Source: an uncultured Bacteroides sp.
Lineage (GTDB): Bacteria > Bacteroidota > Bacteroidia > Bacteroidales > Bacteroidaceae
NCBI GenBank assembly: GCA_947038155.1
Contig: CAMQVH010000004.1
Location: 62,001-126,000, forward strand
Reading direction: 5' to 3'
Length of the DNA stretch: 64,000 bases
In this document: positions 26,979-36,285 of the stretch, in pieces
How the letters are laid out: every line of letters begins with the position of its first letter
Numbering within the stretch: position 1 is the stretch's first letter
Position numbers and translations under genes: made by a program
Notes under the pieces: generated by a model
Databases searched by the model: none
What the model was told of the DNA's origin: nothing
Seen by the model: only the letters and a program-made list of their open reading frames with translations

Positions 26979-28259
26979 TTAATCAGCAAAAAGAGGATAT
27001 TTCTTCATTGTCTCATTGACACGTGCACGTACTTGTGCGATCACCTCTTCATTTTCCACGTTAGACAGAACTGTTTCGATCATTTCGGCAATTTCGATCA
27101 TCAGGTCTTCTTTCGCACCACGGGTTGTGATGGCAGGAGTACCCAGACGGATACCGGAAGTTTGGAAAGCAGAACGGCTGTCAAATGGAACCATGTTCTT
27201 ATTCACGGTAATGTCAGCAGAAACTAATGCTTTTTCTGCTACCTTACCTGTCAGATCAGGGTATTTGCTACGCAGGTCAACCAGCATGGAGTGATTGTCC
27301 GTACCACCGGAAACGATTGTAAAACCACGGTCTATCAAAGCCTGTGCCAGTACGGCAGCATTCTTCTGAACCTGTTTTGCATATTCCTTGTATTCCGGTT
27401 GCAGGATTTCGCCGAAAGCTACGGCTTTGGCAGCGATTACGTGTTCCAACGGTCCGCCCTGTACACCTGGGAATACAGCTGAATCCAGTAATTGAGACAT
27501 CATTTTGATCTCACCCTTCGGAGTTTTCTTTCCCCAAGGATTAGGGAAATCTTTTCCCATCATGATGACCCCACCACGAGGTCCGCGAAGTGTTTTATGT
27601 GTAGTCGAAGTGACGATGTGTGCATATTTAACCGGGTTCTCCAACAGTCCGGCAGCGATCAGACCCGCAGGGTGAGCCATGTCGATCATCAGGATAGCGC
27701 CTACTTTGTCTGCGATTTCACGCATACGTTTGTAGTCCCATTCGCGGGAATAAGCAGAGCCGCCGCCGATAATCATTTTCGGCTTTTCGCGCAACGCAAC
27801 TTCTTCCATCTGGTCGTAGTCTACACGGCCGGTTTCCTGATTCAGATTGTATTCGCAAGGAGTGTAAATGATACCGGAAGTGTTTACTAATGAACCGTGA
27901 GAAAGGTGTCCGCCGTGTGCGAGGTTTAATCCCATAAATTTGTCGCCCGGATTCAAAACAGCCAGAAATACGGCTGCATTGGCTTGTGCTCCTGAATGCG
28001 GTTGTACGTTTGCCCATTCGGCACCGAAGATTTCTTTCAGGCGGTCGATAGCGATTTGTTCGCTCTGGTCAACTACTTCGCAACCTCCGTAGTAACGTTT
28101 GCCCGGATAACCTTCTGCGTACTTGTTAGTCAGGCAAGAACCCATTGCCTGCATTACCTGGTCACTTACAAAGTTTTCAGATGCAATCAGCTCGATACCT
28201 TTCAGCTGACGTTGGTGCTCTTTTTCGATGATATCGAAAATTAAGTCGTCTCTTTTCAT
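26979..28259 (-). CDS. glyA: Serine hydroxymethyltransferase
   Basis: A 426-residue PLP enzyme that interconverts serine plus THF with glycine plus methylene-THF. The signature [15 protein letters not shown] places the pyridoxal lysine at Lys222. Other conserved blocks are [30 protein letters not shown] and [11 protein letters not shown]. Length is normal. The -7 box TAACTTTG lies at 28312-28319, giving a leader of about 45 bases. Its terminator is at 26845-26888. Confidence 0.98.
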   Translation of the reverse strand: MKRDDLIFDIIEKEHQRQLKGIELIASENFVSDQVMQAMGSCLTNKYAEGYPGKRYYGGCEVVDQSEQIAIDRLKEIFGAEWANVQPHSGAQANAAVFLAVLNPGDKFMGLNLAHGGHLSHGSLVNTSGIIYTPCEYNLNQETGRVDYDQMEEVALREKPKMIIGGGSAYSREWDYKRMREIADKVGAILMIDMAHPAGLIAAGLLENPVKYAHIVTSTTHKTLRGPRGGVIMMGKDFPNPWGKKTPKGEIKMMSQLLDSAVFPGVQGGPLEHVIAAKAVAFGEILQPEYKEYAKQVQKNAAVLAQALIDRGFTIVSGGTDNHSMLVDLRSKYPDLTGKVAEKALVSADITVNKNMVPFDSRSAFQTSGIRLGTPAITTRGAKEDLMIEIAEMIETVLSNVENEEVIAQVRARVNETMKKYPLFAD

Positions 28260-28311
28260 TCTTTTTATAGTATGATTAAATTTCTAATTCGAGATACCTA
28301 TTTTAAGCGCA

Positions 28312-28319
28312 CAAAGTTA
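28312..28319 (-). promoter_or_regulatory. -7 box (TAACTTTG) of glyA
   Basis: Minus-strand TAnnTTTG match 53 bases upstream of the glyA start; no clear -33 element. Confidence 0.5.
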
Positions 28320-28478
28320 GTGAAAATAAATAAAGAACGAAGGAACTATAAGAAAAATGTTAGTAAATGGAGGAAATTAATAGATAATGGATAATTTATC
28401 GTACGGAATGAATAGGAGGTGTCTGTTTTTGCCGGTTGCCGACTATCAAAAGTTAATCAGCCGGCTGTCGGATGTCCC

Positions 28479-29216
28479 TTAAAGAATGAATCCGAACGAG
28501 AAACTTAATGCGCTGTCGCGGCGGCGGAAAATGATAGGGCTGACTCCCGTGCTGCCGTCTGAATTGATATTGTCATATACGATGGATTTGGAGATATTTC
28601 CTATCCCCTGTTCGTAGCGGAAGTCGAAAAAGATGCGGGAGATATTGACGCCGACGCCGATCACGACGCTGACATTGAGCGGATACAGCTTTTCATGAAT
28701 CCCTTTCTGGTCGAAGTTCGTGAAAGTGATTTCGTTCTGCTTTCCCCATAGATACCGGAGTTTGGGACCGGCAAAGATAGACATTCCGTACGGTCCTTTT
28801 TTCACTACATTATATCCGTAGAGAACAGGGAAGTCGATACTGTGAAGTACGGACTGTACCGAAGCATAATCAGGCTCGATGGCAGGATGCTGCGAACCGA
28901 GTTTGTCAAAGGTGATCTCGCCTTTGCTGACATTATAGGATGCTTCCGGCTGAATGAAATGCTTCTTTATATTAAAGCGCATGAAGATCGCGCCGAAATA
29001 GCCAATCTTATAATTATTTTGTACTTCGTCGATCGTTACGTCTTTGATTTTCAATTCGGATACCATAAACATGGAAGAATTAAATCCGGCTTTGATACCG
29101 AAGTTAATTTTCTTCGTGTTGGGACGTTCCACTTTATCTGCGTTACGATCTTGGGCGAAAGCTGTGCAAGCCATCGCCATCCAACCGAAAAGAATTATGT
29201 TGCGCAGTATATTCAT
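28479..29216 (-). CDS. PorT-family outer-membrane beta-barrel protein
   Basis: A 245-residue protein with a signal peptide (ILFGWMAMACTAFAQ). The mature sequence has the alternating strands of a small eight-stranded barrel of the PorT/OmpA-like type: NFGIKAGFNSSMF, IGYFGAIFMRFNIKKHFIQPEASY, YGMSIFAGPKLRYLWG and FFDFRYEQGIGN, ending in SFSFGFIL with a C-terminal hydrophobic residue. The exact role is unknown; proteins of this type occur widely as outer-membrane structural proteins in Bacteroidetes. It follows the flavin reductase gene by 16 bases and is probably in one transcript with it and pyrBI. Confidence 0.78.
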   Translation of the reverse strand: MNILRNIILFGWMAMACTAFAQDRNADKVERPNTKKINFGIKAGFNSSMFMVSELKIKDVTIDEVQNNYKIGYFGAIFMRFNIKKHFIQPEASYNVSKGEITFDKLGSQHPAIEPDYASVQSVLHSIDFPVLYGYNVVKKGPYGMSIFAGPKLRYLWGKQNEITFTNFDQKGIHEKLYPLNVSVVIGVGVNISRIFFDFRYEQGIGNISKSIVYDNINSDGSTGVSPIIFRRRDSALSFSFGFIL

Positions 29217-29232
29217 GGCAGTACTTTTTTCT

Positions 29233-29799
29233 TTATTTCTTCTTTTCTACACTCCAGCCGAATTTCCCTATTTTTTCTCCCAGGTCGTAATATCCTCCGT
29301 GCACATATACCAGTGGGTTCGCTTCCGCCAGTTCGAACTTGCCGGTTTCGGGATTCAGGTTCCGGTCGTCTGCACGGACGTTTACCACATCGGCGATAAA
29401 CATATCATGCGAACCGAGCGAAACAATTTCCTTCACGCGACATTCGATGCAGAGGGGAGACTCTTCGATCAGCGGTGCGCTGACCACGGTGCAGCGTCCC
29501 GGAGTGAGTTTCATCTCTTCGAATTTACGATAATTCCGTCCCGAACGTACTCCGCACCAGTCGGTGGGGAACGCCATATCTTTAGTTGTCAGATTGATGA
29601 CGAACTCCATATTCTTCTTGATGATGTCGTAGGAGTGTCGTTCCGGTCGTACGGATATATAGCACATGGGCGGGTTTGTACAAATCGTACCCGTCCATGC
29701 TACTGTTATAATATTATATTCACTTTCATCTTTTCCGCAACTCACCAATACGGCAGGCAGCGGATAGATCATCGTTCCCGGTTTCCAGTCTTGTTTCAA
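29233..29799 (-). CDS. Flavin reductase-like FMN-binding protein (flavoredoxin type)
   Basis: A 188-residue protein of the flavin reductase/flavoredoxin family. Typical features are the opening GTMIYPLPAVLVSCG, the FMN-binding region NIITVAWTGTICTNPPMCYISVRPERHSYDII, and the middle NLTTKDMAFPTDWCGVRSGRNYRKF with Cys and Arg. It probably binds FMN and passes electrons to an unknown partner. It lies 34 bases downstream of pyrI in the same direction. Those 34 bases contain AATTAAGAATGAGGAATGG, one of the simple AT-rich repeats scattered in this genome. Confidence 0.85.
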   Translation of the reverse strand: MKQDWKPGTMIYPLPAVLVSCGKDESEYNIITVAWTGTICTNPPMCYISVRPERHSYDIIKKNMEFVINLTTKDMAFPTDWCGVRSGRNYRKFEEMKLTPGRCTVVSAPLIEESPLCIECRVKEIVSLGSHDMFIADVVNVRADDRNLNPETGKFELAEANPLVYVHGGYYDLGEKIGKFGWSVEKKK

Positions 29800-29833
29800 T
29801 TTAATAAAAAATTAAGAATGAGGAATGGAGAAA

Positions 29834-30295
29834 CTAGAGGATGGTGATTTCCTCGCGTTTCTGTTCTTTCTCGCAATAATGGCACTTCACGATGCAATTA
29901 TCCTTGTCAATCACATGAAATAACGTAGGCATAGGTTCATTGTTCGTGATACATTTCGGATTGGCGCATTTTACGATGCCGTGCAGTTCGTCCGGCATTC
30001 TGACTTCTTTCTTTTCAACGACTTCATAGTCGCGGATAATGTTCAGTTTTACGTAAGGTGCTACTACCGATATGCGGTTGATTTCTTCGTCGCAGAAAAA
30101 CTTGTCGGCGATTTTGATAATGCCTTTTTTCCCTAGCTTTTTGCTGTCGAGGTTGAAGCCGATGGTGATGTTACACTTCATTTGCTCCACGCCCAGAAGT
30201 TGTACGACAGTAAAGAGTTTTTCTGATGGGATATGGTCAATCACTGTCCCGTTTTTCAGGGCAGCTACTTGCAATGCTTGTTTATTTTCGCTCAT
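29834..30295 (-). CDS. pyrI: Aspartate carbamoyltransferase regulatory chain
   Basis: A 153-residue regulatory subunit of aspartate transcarbamoylase. The N-terminal allosteric domain contains [21 protein letters not shown]. The C-terminal zinc domain has the four cysteines in CANPKC (Cys-x4-Cys) and CIVKCHYC (the last two as Cys-x2-Cys), the residues that hold zinc at the interface with the catalytic chain. Its start overlaps the pyrB stop by four bases, so the subunits are co-translated. The enzyme should respond to nucleotides (family knowledge). Confidence 0.96.
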   Translation of the reverse strand: MSENKQALQVAALKNGTVIDHIPSEKLFTVVQLLGVEQMKCNITIGFNLDSKKLGKKGIIKIADKFFCDEEINRISVVAPYVKLNIIRDYEVVEKKEVRMPDELHGIVKCANPKCITNNEPMPTLFHVIDKDNCIVKCHYCEKEQKREEITIL

Positions 30296-31233
30296 AATAA
30301 AATATCGTTTTTAACGTCCTCTAATGTGATACCTAACACGTCGCAAAGGATGGCTTCACGGGCATACAGACCGTTTTGCGCCTGTTGGAAATAATATGCT
30401 TTCGGGTTGTTGTCCACGTCGTAAGCAATCTCGTTGACACGGGGCAGCGGGTGCAGGATGCGGAGATTCGGACGGGTGTTTTCCAGCATCTTGTTGCGCA
30501 GGATATATACATTTTTCACTCGTTCGTATTCCATCAGGTCGGTGAAGCGTTCACGTTGCACACGGGTCATATACAGGATGTCGGCATCAGCGATAATTTC
30601 TTCGGTAAATTCGGTATGTTCAATGTATTTGATCTGATGCTCTTTGCAGTATAGCTTATATTCTTCCGGCATTTTCAGTTCATCGGGGGCGATGAAGTGG
30701 AATGTAGGATTGAAGTGGCGCATAGCCATCAGTAGTGAGTGGACGGTGCGGCCGTATTTCAAGTCTCCCACCAGAAAGATGTTCAGATTTTCCAGTGTTC
30801 CTTGAGTTTTGTAGATGGAGTAGAGGTCGAGCATCGTTTGTGACGGGTGCTGGTTGGCTCCGTCTCCTGCATTGACGATGGGCACAGGGGCTACTTCGCT
30901 GGCATATCGGGCAGCTCCTTCGAGATAGTGTCGCATGACGATGATATCCGCATAGCTGCTAACCATCATGATCGTGTCTTTGAGTGTTTCTCCTTTTGAG
31001 GAGCTGGTTGCTTTCGGATCAGTAAATCCGATGACGCGTGCGCCGAGGCGATTGGCTGCTGTTTCGAAACTCAGACGGGTACGGGTGGAAGGTTCAAAGA
31101 ACAGGGTTGCTACTACCTTACCTTGCAATAACCGGCGGTTGGGGTTCATTTCAAACTGCTTCGCCATTTCGAGCATGTAGAGGATTTTTTCTTTAGAATG
31201 TTCGGCAATGGTTACTAAACTTCTGTTTTCCAT
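30292..31233 (-). CDS. pyrB: Aspartate carbamoyltransferase catalytic chain
   Basis: A 313-residue enzyme that joins carbamoyl phosphate and aspartate in pyrimidine synthesis. Visible motifs are the carbamoyl-phosphate loop [13 protein letters not shown], the 80s-loop-like SSSKGET, the [10 protein letters not shown] block and the aspartate-binding loop TRVQRERF. It is the first gene of pyrBI. A near-consensus -7 sequence (TACCTTTA) lies about 45 bases upstream on the minus strand. No UMP-sensing attenuator could be recognised in the short leader. Confidence 0.97.
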   Translation of the reverse strand: MENRSLVTIAEHSKEKILYMLEMAKQFEMNPNRRLLQGKVVATLFFEPSTRTRLSFETAANRLGARVIGFTDPKATSSSKGETLKDTIMMVSSYADIIVMRHYLEGAARYASEVAPVPIVNAGDGANQHPSQTMLDLYSIYKTQGTLENLNIFLVGDLKYGRTVHSLLMAMRHFNPTFHFIAPDELKMPEEYKLYCKEHQIKYIEHTEFTEEIIADADILYMTRVQRERFTDLMEYERVKNVYILRNKMLENTRPNLRILHPLPRVNEIAYDVDNNPKAYYFQQAQNGLYAREAILCDVLGITLEDVKNDILL

Positions 31234-31368
31234 TTTGTTATCTTTTATGTGGATAGAACTTGTTTTACCGGAGTGTAAAGGTACGAAGAAAATGTAAAAT
31301 ACAAACTTTTTTTCTCTTTTTATTCGTTTTTCGGTTGGTTTTAAAATATCAAATAAATCAAAAACTCG

Positions 31369-31398
31369 TTTGCTGTATGCTATATTTTATCTACCTTT
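31369..31398 (+). promoter_or_regulatory. Near-consensus promoter of the PBP1a operon
   Basis: TTTG (31369-31372), 18 bases, then TACCTTTG (31391-31398), about 40 bases before the start at 31439. Confidence 0.65.
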
Positions 31399-31438
31399 GC
31401 GGCTTAATTATAAGCATCTTTTTTAAGCTAGAAGAAAC

Positions 31439-33775
31439 ATGATTCGAAAAATAATAAACGTTCTTTGGGTATTGTTGGCAGTTGCTTTAATAGCTATCGT
31501 AGTAGTTTTTGTGTCTATCTCTAAAGGCTGGATTGGCTATATGCCTCCTGTGGAAGAACTGGAAAACCCCAATTATAAATTTGCTACCGAGGTTTTCTCG
31601 GAAGACGGGAAGGTGCTGGGTACTTTCTCGATGGAAAAAAACAATCGTGTGTACAGCAGTTATGCCGATCTTTCCCCCAATATCATTCATGCGCTGATTG
31701 CGACGGAGGATGTTCGTTTTGCCGAACATTCCGGTATTGATGCGAAGGCACTTTTCCGTGCTATCGTCAAGCGTGGATTATTGTTGCAGAAAAGCGCAGG
31801 TGGAGGTAGTACGATCTCACAACAGCTGGCAAAACAGTTGTTTACGGAAAAGGTGGCAAGCAATACTATGCAGCGTCTGTTGCAGAAACCGATCGAATGG
31901 GTGATTGCCGTAAAACTGGAACGTTACTATACGAAAGAAGAGATTCTGACAATGTATCTTAATAAGTTCGACTTCCTGAATAATGCTGTAGGTATAAAGA
32001 CAGCCGCATCTACTTATTTCGGCTGTGAACCCAAAGATTTGAAAATAGAGCAGGCAGCGATGCTGGTGGGAATGTGTCAGAATCCGTCCCGTTATAATCC
32101 GGTATCCCGAAATCCGAAAATCCGTGAGAATGCGCTGGGACGTCGTAATGTCGTACTGCGTCAGATGGAAAAAGCTGGCTACATCTCGGATGCGGAGTGT
32201 GATTCTCTGCAGGCACTTCCGCTGAAACTGGCATATACCCGTGTAGACCACAAAGAAGGTCTGGCAACCTATTTCCGCGAATATCTTCGTGGTGTGATGA
32301 CCGCCAAGAAACCGGTTAAGAGCGAGTACCGCGGCTGGCAGATGCAGAAGTATTATGAAGATTCACTTTCATGGGAAACAAATCCGTTGTATGGCTGGTG
32401 CGCCAAAAATAAAAAGAAAGACGGCTCGAATTATAATATCTACACGGATGGTCTGAAGATTTATACCACCATCAATTCGCATATGCAACAATACGCCGAG
32501 GAAGCTGTAAAAGAGCATCTGACTGAATTGCAACCTGTATTTTTCAAAGAAAAGCAAGGAAGTAAGAATGCGCCTTACGCAAGATCAATACCGGCAGCAC
32601 GCGTGGAAGAACTGTTGACTAGAGCTATGAAACAGACTGAACGTTATCGTATCATGAAAGCTGGGGGAGCTTCGGAGCAGGAGATTCGCAAGGCATTTGA
32701 TACCCCTGAAGAAATGACAGTCTTTTCTTGGACAGGTGCAAAGGATACGATTATGACTCCAATGGATTCTATTCGTTACTATAAACATTTCTTACGTACG
32801 GGATTCATGTCTATGGATCCGATGAACGGACATGTGAAAGCTTATGTGGGAGGACCGGATTACGTTAATTTCCAATATGATATGGCGATGATAGGACGTC
32901 GTCAGGTAGGATCCACTATCAAACCGTATCTATACACATTAGCAATGGAAGACGGGTTCTCACCTTGTGATCAGGTGCGTCATGTCGAACAGACACTGAT
33001 TACTGAAACCGGCGAACCGTGGAGCCCGCGTAATGCCAATAATAAGCGTTATGGTGAAATGGTAACGTTAAAATGGGGGTTAGCTAATTCGGACAACTGG
33101 ATATCAGCTTATTTGATTAATAAAGTGACTCCACAGGCTTTGGTGCGATTGATTCACAGTTTTGGTATACGTAATAAAGAAATTCCGGCAGTATATTCTT
33201 TAAGTCTCGGTTCCTGTGAAATATCTGTAGGTGAGATGGTGAGTGCATATACGGCATTTGTAAATAAGGGAGTTCGGGTCGCACCATTGTTTGTCACTCG
33301 TATTGAGGATAGTGAAGGTAATGTGATTTCAACTTTCAATCCGCAAATGAATGAAGTGATCAGTATATCGAGTGCTTATAAGATGTTGGTGATGCTTCGT
33401 GCTGTTATTAATGAAGGAACAGGCGGTCGTGTACGACGCTATGGAATTACAGCGGATATGGGAGGAAAAACAGGTACGACAAATGACAATTCCGATGCCT
33501 GGTTTATGGGTTTCACTCCTTCGTTGGTATCTGGCTGTTGGGTTGGAGGCGATGAACGTGACATTCACTTTGGTTCGATGACATACGGACAAGGAGCTGC
33601 TGCCGCACTGCCTATTTGGACAAAATATATGAAGAAAGTCTACGATGACCCGACTTTGGGATACAGCCAGACGGAAACGTTTAAATTGCCCGAAGGTTTT
33701 GACCCTTGTGCCGGTTCGGAAACACCGGACGGAGAAGTCTTCGAAGAAACGGGACTGGACGATTTGTTTAATTAA
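31439..33775 (+). CDS. Penicillin-binding protein 1A (transglycosylase/transpeptidase)
   Basis: A 778-residue bifunctional class A PBP that polymerises and cross-links peptidoglycan on the outer face of the inner membrane. One N-terminal membrane span (about 7-27). The GT51 domain has the catalytic-Glu block ATEDVRFAEHSGID and GGGSTISQQLAKQL. The transpeptidase has the active Ser492 in GSTIKPYLYT, an SxN motif as SDN, and KTG at 677-679. The length fits. It heads a run of genes for folate, KDO and a peptidase-like protein; the next gene begins 10 bases after its stop. Confidence 0.95.
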   Translation: MIRKIINVLWVLLAVALIAIVVVFVSISKGWIGYMPPVEELENPNYKFATEVFSEDGKVLGTFSMEKNNRVYSSYADLSPNIIHALIATEDVRFAEHSGIDAKALFRAIVKRGLLLQKSAGGGSTISQQLAKQLFTEKVASNTMQRLLQKPIEWVIAVKLERYYTKEEILTMYLNKFDFLNNAVGIKTAASTYFGCEPKDLKIEQAAMLVGMCQNPSRYNPVSRNPKIRENALGRRNVVLRQMEKAGYISDAECDSLQALPLKLAYTRVDHKEGLATYFREYLRGVMTAKKPVKSEYRGWQMQKYYEDSLSWETNPLYGWCAKNKKKDGSNYNIYTDGLKIYTTINSHMQQYAEEAVKEHLTELQPVFFKEKQGSKNAPYARSIPAARVEELLTRAMKQTERYRIMKAGGASEQEIRKAFDTPEEMTVFSWTGAKDTIMTPMDSIRYYKHFLRTGFMSMDPMNGHVKAYVGGPDYVNFQYDMAMIGRRQVGSTIKPYLYTLAMEDGFSPCDQVRHVEQTLITETGEPWSPRNANNKRYGEMVTLKWGLANSDNWISAYLINKVTPQALVRLIHSFGIRNKEIPAVYSLSLGSCEISVGEMVSAYTAFVNKGVRVAPLFVTRIEDSEGNVISTFNPQMNEVISISSAYKMLVMLRAVINEGTGGRVRRYGITADMGGKTGTTNDNSDAWFMGFTPSLVSGCWVGGDERDIHFGSMTYGQGAAAALPIWTKYMKKVYDDPTLGYSQTETFKLPEGFDPCAGSETPDGEVFEETGLDDLFN

Positions 33776-33785
33776 ACCTCTCATC

Positions 33786-34166
33786 GTGCATAAATGTATC
33801 ATTTGTATCGGAAGTAACTACAACCGGAAAGAGAATCTTCTTCTGGCTCGCAGGAGACTGGTGGACTTGTTTCCTACCATCCGCTTTACGTCCGAACAGG
33901 AGACACGCCCTTTGTTTTTCAGAAGTCCGGCATTGTTCTCCAATCAGGTGGCGATGTTCTTCTCGGAAGCGGAGGAGGAAAGAGTGCGCAAAGAACTGAA
34001 AGCTATCGAGCAGTCCGCCGGGCGTCGTCCGGAGGATAAGAAGGAAGAAAAAGTCAGTCTGGATATTGATTTGCTCTCTTTCGATGACCGGGTGTTGAAG
34101 CCGGAAGACCTGAAAAGAGAGTATGTTGTGAAAGGATTAGAAGAATTAAAATACAATCAGATATGA
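33786..34166 (+). CDS. folK: Hydroxymethyldihydropterin pyrophosphokinase-like protein (short HPPK)
   Basis: HPPK transfers pyrophosphate from ATP to 6-hydroxymethyl-dihydropterin in folate synthesis. The 126-residue product keeps the opening CIGSNYNRKENLLLARRRL, the middle LFSNQVAMFFS, the ELKAIEQSAGRRP stretch, and the metal-binding DIDLLSFDDRVL (DxDLL). It is shorter than the usual 150-170 residues, missing part of the C-terminus. The start is a GTG at 33786, just past the PBP1a stop; upstream in-frame ATGs would overlap PBP1a heavily. The end overlaps the kdsB start by four bases. It could be an active short HPPK or a relative with a changed role. Confidence 0.78.
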   Translation: MHKCIICIGSNYNRKENLLLARRRLVDLFPTIRFTSEQETRPLFFRSPALFSNQVAMFFSEAEEERVRKELKAIEQSAGRRPEDKKEEKVSLDIDLLSFDDRVLKPEDLKREYVVKGLEELKYNQI

Positions 34167-34915
34167 AATTTCTGGGAATAATACCTGCCCGCTACGCATC
34201 CACCCGTTTCCCTGCGAAACCATTGGCTATGCTGGGGGGAAAGACGGTGATACAGCGTGTATACGAACAAGTAGCGGGCATCTTGGATGATGCTTATGTG
34301 GCTACCGATGACGAACGTATTGAAGCTGCCGTAAAAGCATTCGGAGGAAAAGTAGTTATGACTTCCGTCGATCATAAAAGTGGTACGGATCGTTGCTATG
34401 AGGCGTGCACAAAGATCGGGGGCGATTTTGATGTAGTAGTCAATATACAGGGGGACGAACCTTTCATCCAGCCTTCCCAGCTGAATGCTGTAAAGGCTTG
34501 TTTCGAAGACCCTACCACGCAGATTGCTACGTTGGTGAAGCCTTTCACAGCCGATGAACCGTTTGCTGTACTGGAGAATGTCAACTCCCCGAAAGTGGTG
34601 GTCAACAAGAACTGGAACGCACTTTATTTCAGCCGTTCCATCATACCTTTTCAGCGCAATGCCGACAAGGAAGACTGGCTGAAGGGACATACCTACTACA
34701 AACATATCGGTCTGTACGCTTATCGCACGGAAGTATTGAAGGAGATCACCGCTCTTCCGCAATCCTCTCTGGAGTTGGTAGAATCGCTCGAACAGTTGCG
34801 CTGGCTGGAGAATGGATATAAAATAAAGGTAGGCATCAGTGATGTGGAAACGATCGGTATCGACACGCCGCAGGATCTGAAACATGCAGAAGAATTTTTG
34901 AAGAACAGAAGCTGA
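34163..34915 (+). CDS. kdsB: CMP-KDO synthetase
   Basis: A 250-residue cytidylyltransferase that activates KDO with CTP for lipopolysaccharide inner core. The nucleotide-binding start is IIPARYASTRFPAKPLAMLGG-like, with catalytic Arg and Lys, followed by YVATDDERI and VVNIQGDEPFI (the metal-binding GDEP). The ending has the VSDVETIGIDTPQDL-type motif. Normal length. It overlaps folK by four bases and lies 3 bases before the M16-like gene. Confidence 0.96.
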   Translation: MKFLGIIPARYASTRFPAKPLAMLGGKTVIQRVYEQVAGILDDAYVATDDERIEAAVKAFGGKVVMTSVDHKSGTDRCYEACTKIGGDFDVVVNIQGDEPFIQPSQLNAVKACFEDPTTQIATLVKPFTADEPFAVLENVNSPKVVVNKNWNALYFSRSIIPFQRNADKEDWLKGHTYYKHIGLYAYRTEVLKEITALPQSSLELVESLEQLRWLENGYKIKVGISDVETIGIDTPQDLKHAEEFLKNRS

Positions 34916-34918
34916 TTT

Positions 34919-36202
34919 ATGGATCGTACGATACAACCTGAAATACAGGCCCTGAAAAATTTCCATATCCTTCCTCCCGTCCGGACTATTTTGCCGAACG
35001 GTGTCCCGTTGACGGTTGTCAATGCCGGTGAACAGGAGGTAGTCCGTATGGATATTCTTTTTGCCGGAGGTCGTTGGCAGCAGTCGCAAAAGTTGCAGGC
35101 GCTGTTTACAAACCGGATGCTACGCGAAGGCACGCAGAAGTATACGGCGGCAACCATTGCAGAGAAACTGGATTATTATGGTTCATGGCTCGAACTGTCG
35201 AGTTCGTCGGAGTATGCTTATATCACTGTCTACTCGCTGAACAAGTATCTGGCAAAAACGCTGGAAGTCGTGGAATCCATGATTAAGGAACCTTTGTTTC
35301 CGGAGAAAGAACTGCATACCATCCTGGATACGAATATCCAGCAATATCTGGTCAATACTTCCAAAGTAGACTTCCTTGCACACCGTGGTCTGTTGCAGGC
35401 ACTTTACGGGGCGCAGCATCCATGCGGACAAATCGTAGTGGAGGAAGATTATCATGCCATTACGCCGGAAGTCCTTCGTGAATTCTACGGACGGCATTAT
35501 CATTCGGGCAATTGCTCCATTTTCCTGTCGGGTAAGGTGACGGAAGATATCATCCGCCGGGTGACCGATGCTTTCGGGACTCCTTTCGGACAATATCAGC
35601 TGAAAGCATCAAAACCGGTATTTTCATTTGTTGCCGTTCCCGAAAAACGAATATTCATAGAGCGTGAAGACGCTTTGCAGAGTGCGGTAAAGATGGGATG
35701 TACTACCATTACCCGCCAGAATCCCGACTATCTGAAATTACGCGTACTGATGACGCTGTTCGGAGGATACTTTGGCAGCCGTCTGATGTCTAATATCCGT
35801 GAAGAGAAAGGATATACTTATGGAATTTCTGCCGGAATTATGTTCTATCCGGATAGCGGTTTGCTGGGAATCTCAACCGAAACGGATAATGAGTACGTGG
35901 AACCGCTGATACAGGAAGTATATCATGAAATAGACAAATTGCACCGGGAGCCTGTTCCTATGGAGGAACTGACGATGGTGCGCAACTATATGCTGGGCGA
36001 AATGTGCCGGAGCTACGAATCGCCTTTCTCGCTGGCGGATGCGTGGATTTTTATTGCTACTTCGGGGCTGGATGACCAGTATTTCTCCCGTTCTTTGCAG
36101 GCTGTAAATGAGGTGACACCTCAGGAAATACAGGAATTGGCACAGCGCTATTTGTGCAAAGAGACATTAAAAGAGGTCATTGCTGGTAAAAAGTTGTCAT
36201 AA
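34919..36202 (+). CDS. M16-family peptidase homologue lacking the catalytic motif
   Basis: A 427-residue protein of the insulinase/pitrilysin (M16) family by overall pattern: the LDYYGSWLELSSSSEYAYI block, FYGRHYHSGNCSIFLSGKV, the C-terminal domain FGGYFGSRLMSNIREEKGYTYG and EELTMVRNYMLGEM. The zinc-binding HxxEH that should stand near residue 60 is absent; the sequence there is QALFTNRMLREGT. It is therefore probably a structural or substrate-binding member, like the inactive partners in two-subunit M16 enzymes. No active partner lies next to it. It has no signal peptide and follows kdsB by 3 bases. Confidence 0.8.
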   Translation: MDRTIQPEIQALKNFHILPPVRTILPNGVPLTVVNAGEQEVVRMDILFAGGRWQQSQKLQALFTNRMLREGTQKYTAATIAEKLDYYGSWLELSSSSEYAYITVYSLNKYLAKTLEVVESMIKEPLFPEKELHTILDTNIQQYLVNTSKVDFLAHRGLLQALYGAQHPCGQIVVEEDYHAITPEVLREFYGRHYHSGNCSIFLSGKVTEDIIRRVTDAFGTPFGQYQLKASKPVFSFVAVPEKRIFIEREDALQSAVKMGCTTITRQNPDYLKLRVLMTLFGGYFGSRLMSNIREEKGYTYGISAGIMFYPDSGLLGISTETDNEYVEPLIQEVYHEIDKLHREPVPMEELTMVRNYMLGEMCRSYESPFSLADAWIFIATSGLDDQYFSRSLQAVNEVTPQEIQELAQRYLCKETLKEVIAGKKLS

Positions 36203-36240
36203 TTTGCTTTCCGGTATGGCACTTTTTGGGAGAGAAGTTG

Positions 36241-36248
36241 TATCTTTG
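36241..36248 (+). promoter_or_regulatory. -7 box (TATCTTTG) of the MORN gene
   Basis: TAnnTTTG match 38 bases before the start at 36286; no TTTG at the usual -33 spacing. Confidence 0.5.
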
Positions 36249-36285
36249 TCCAAACTGTAATTTTAATGAGTAACGAGTAAAACTA

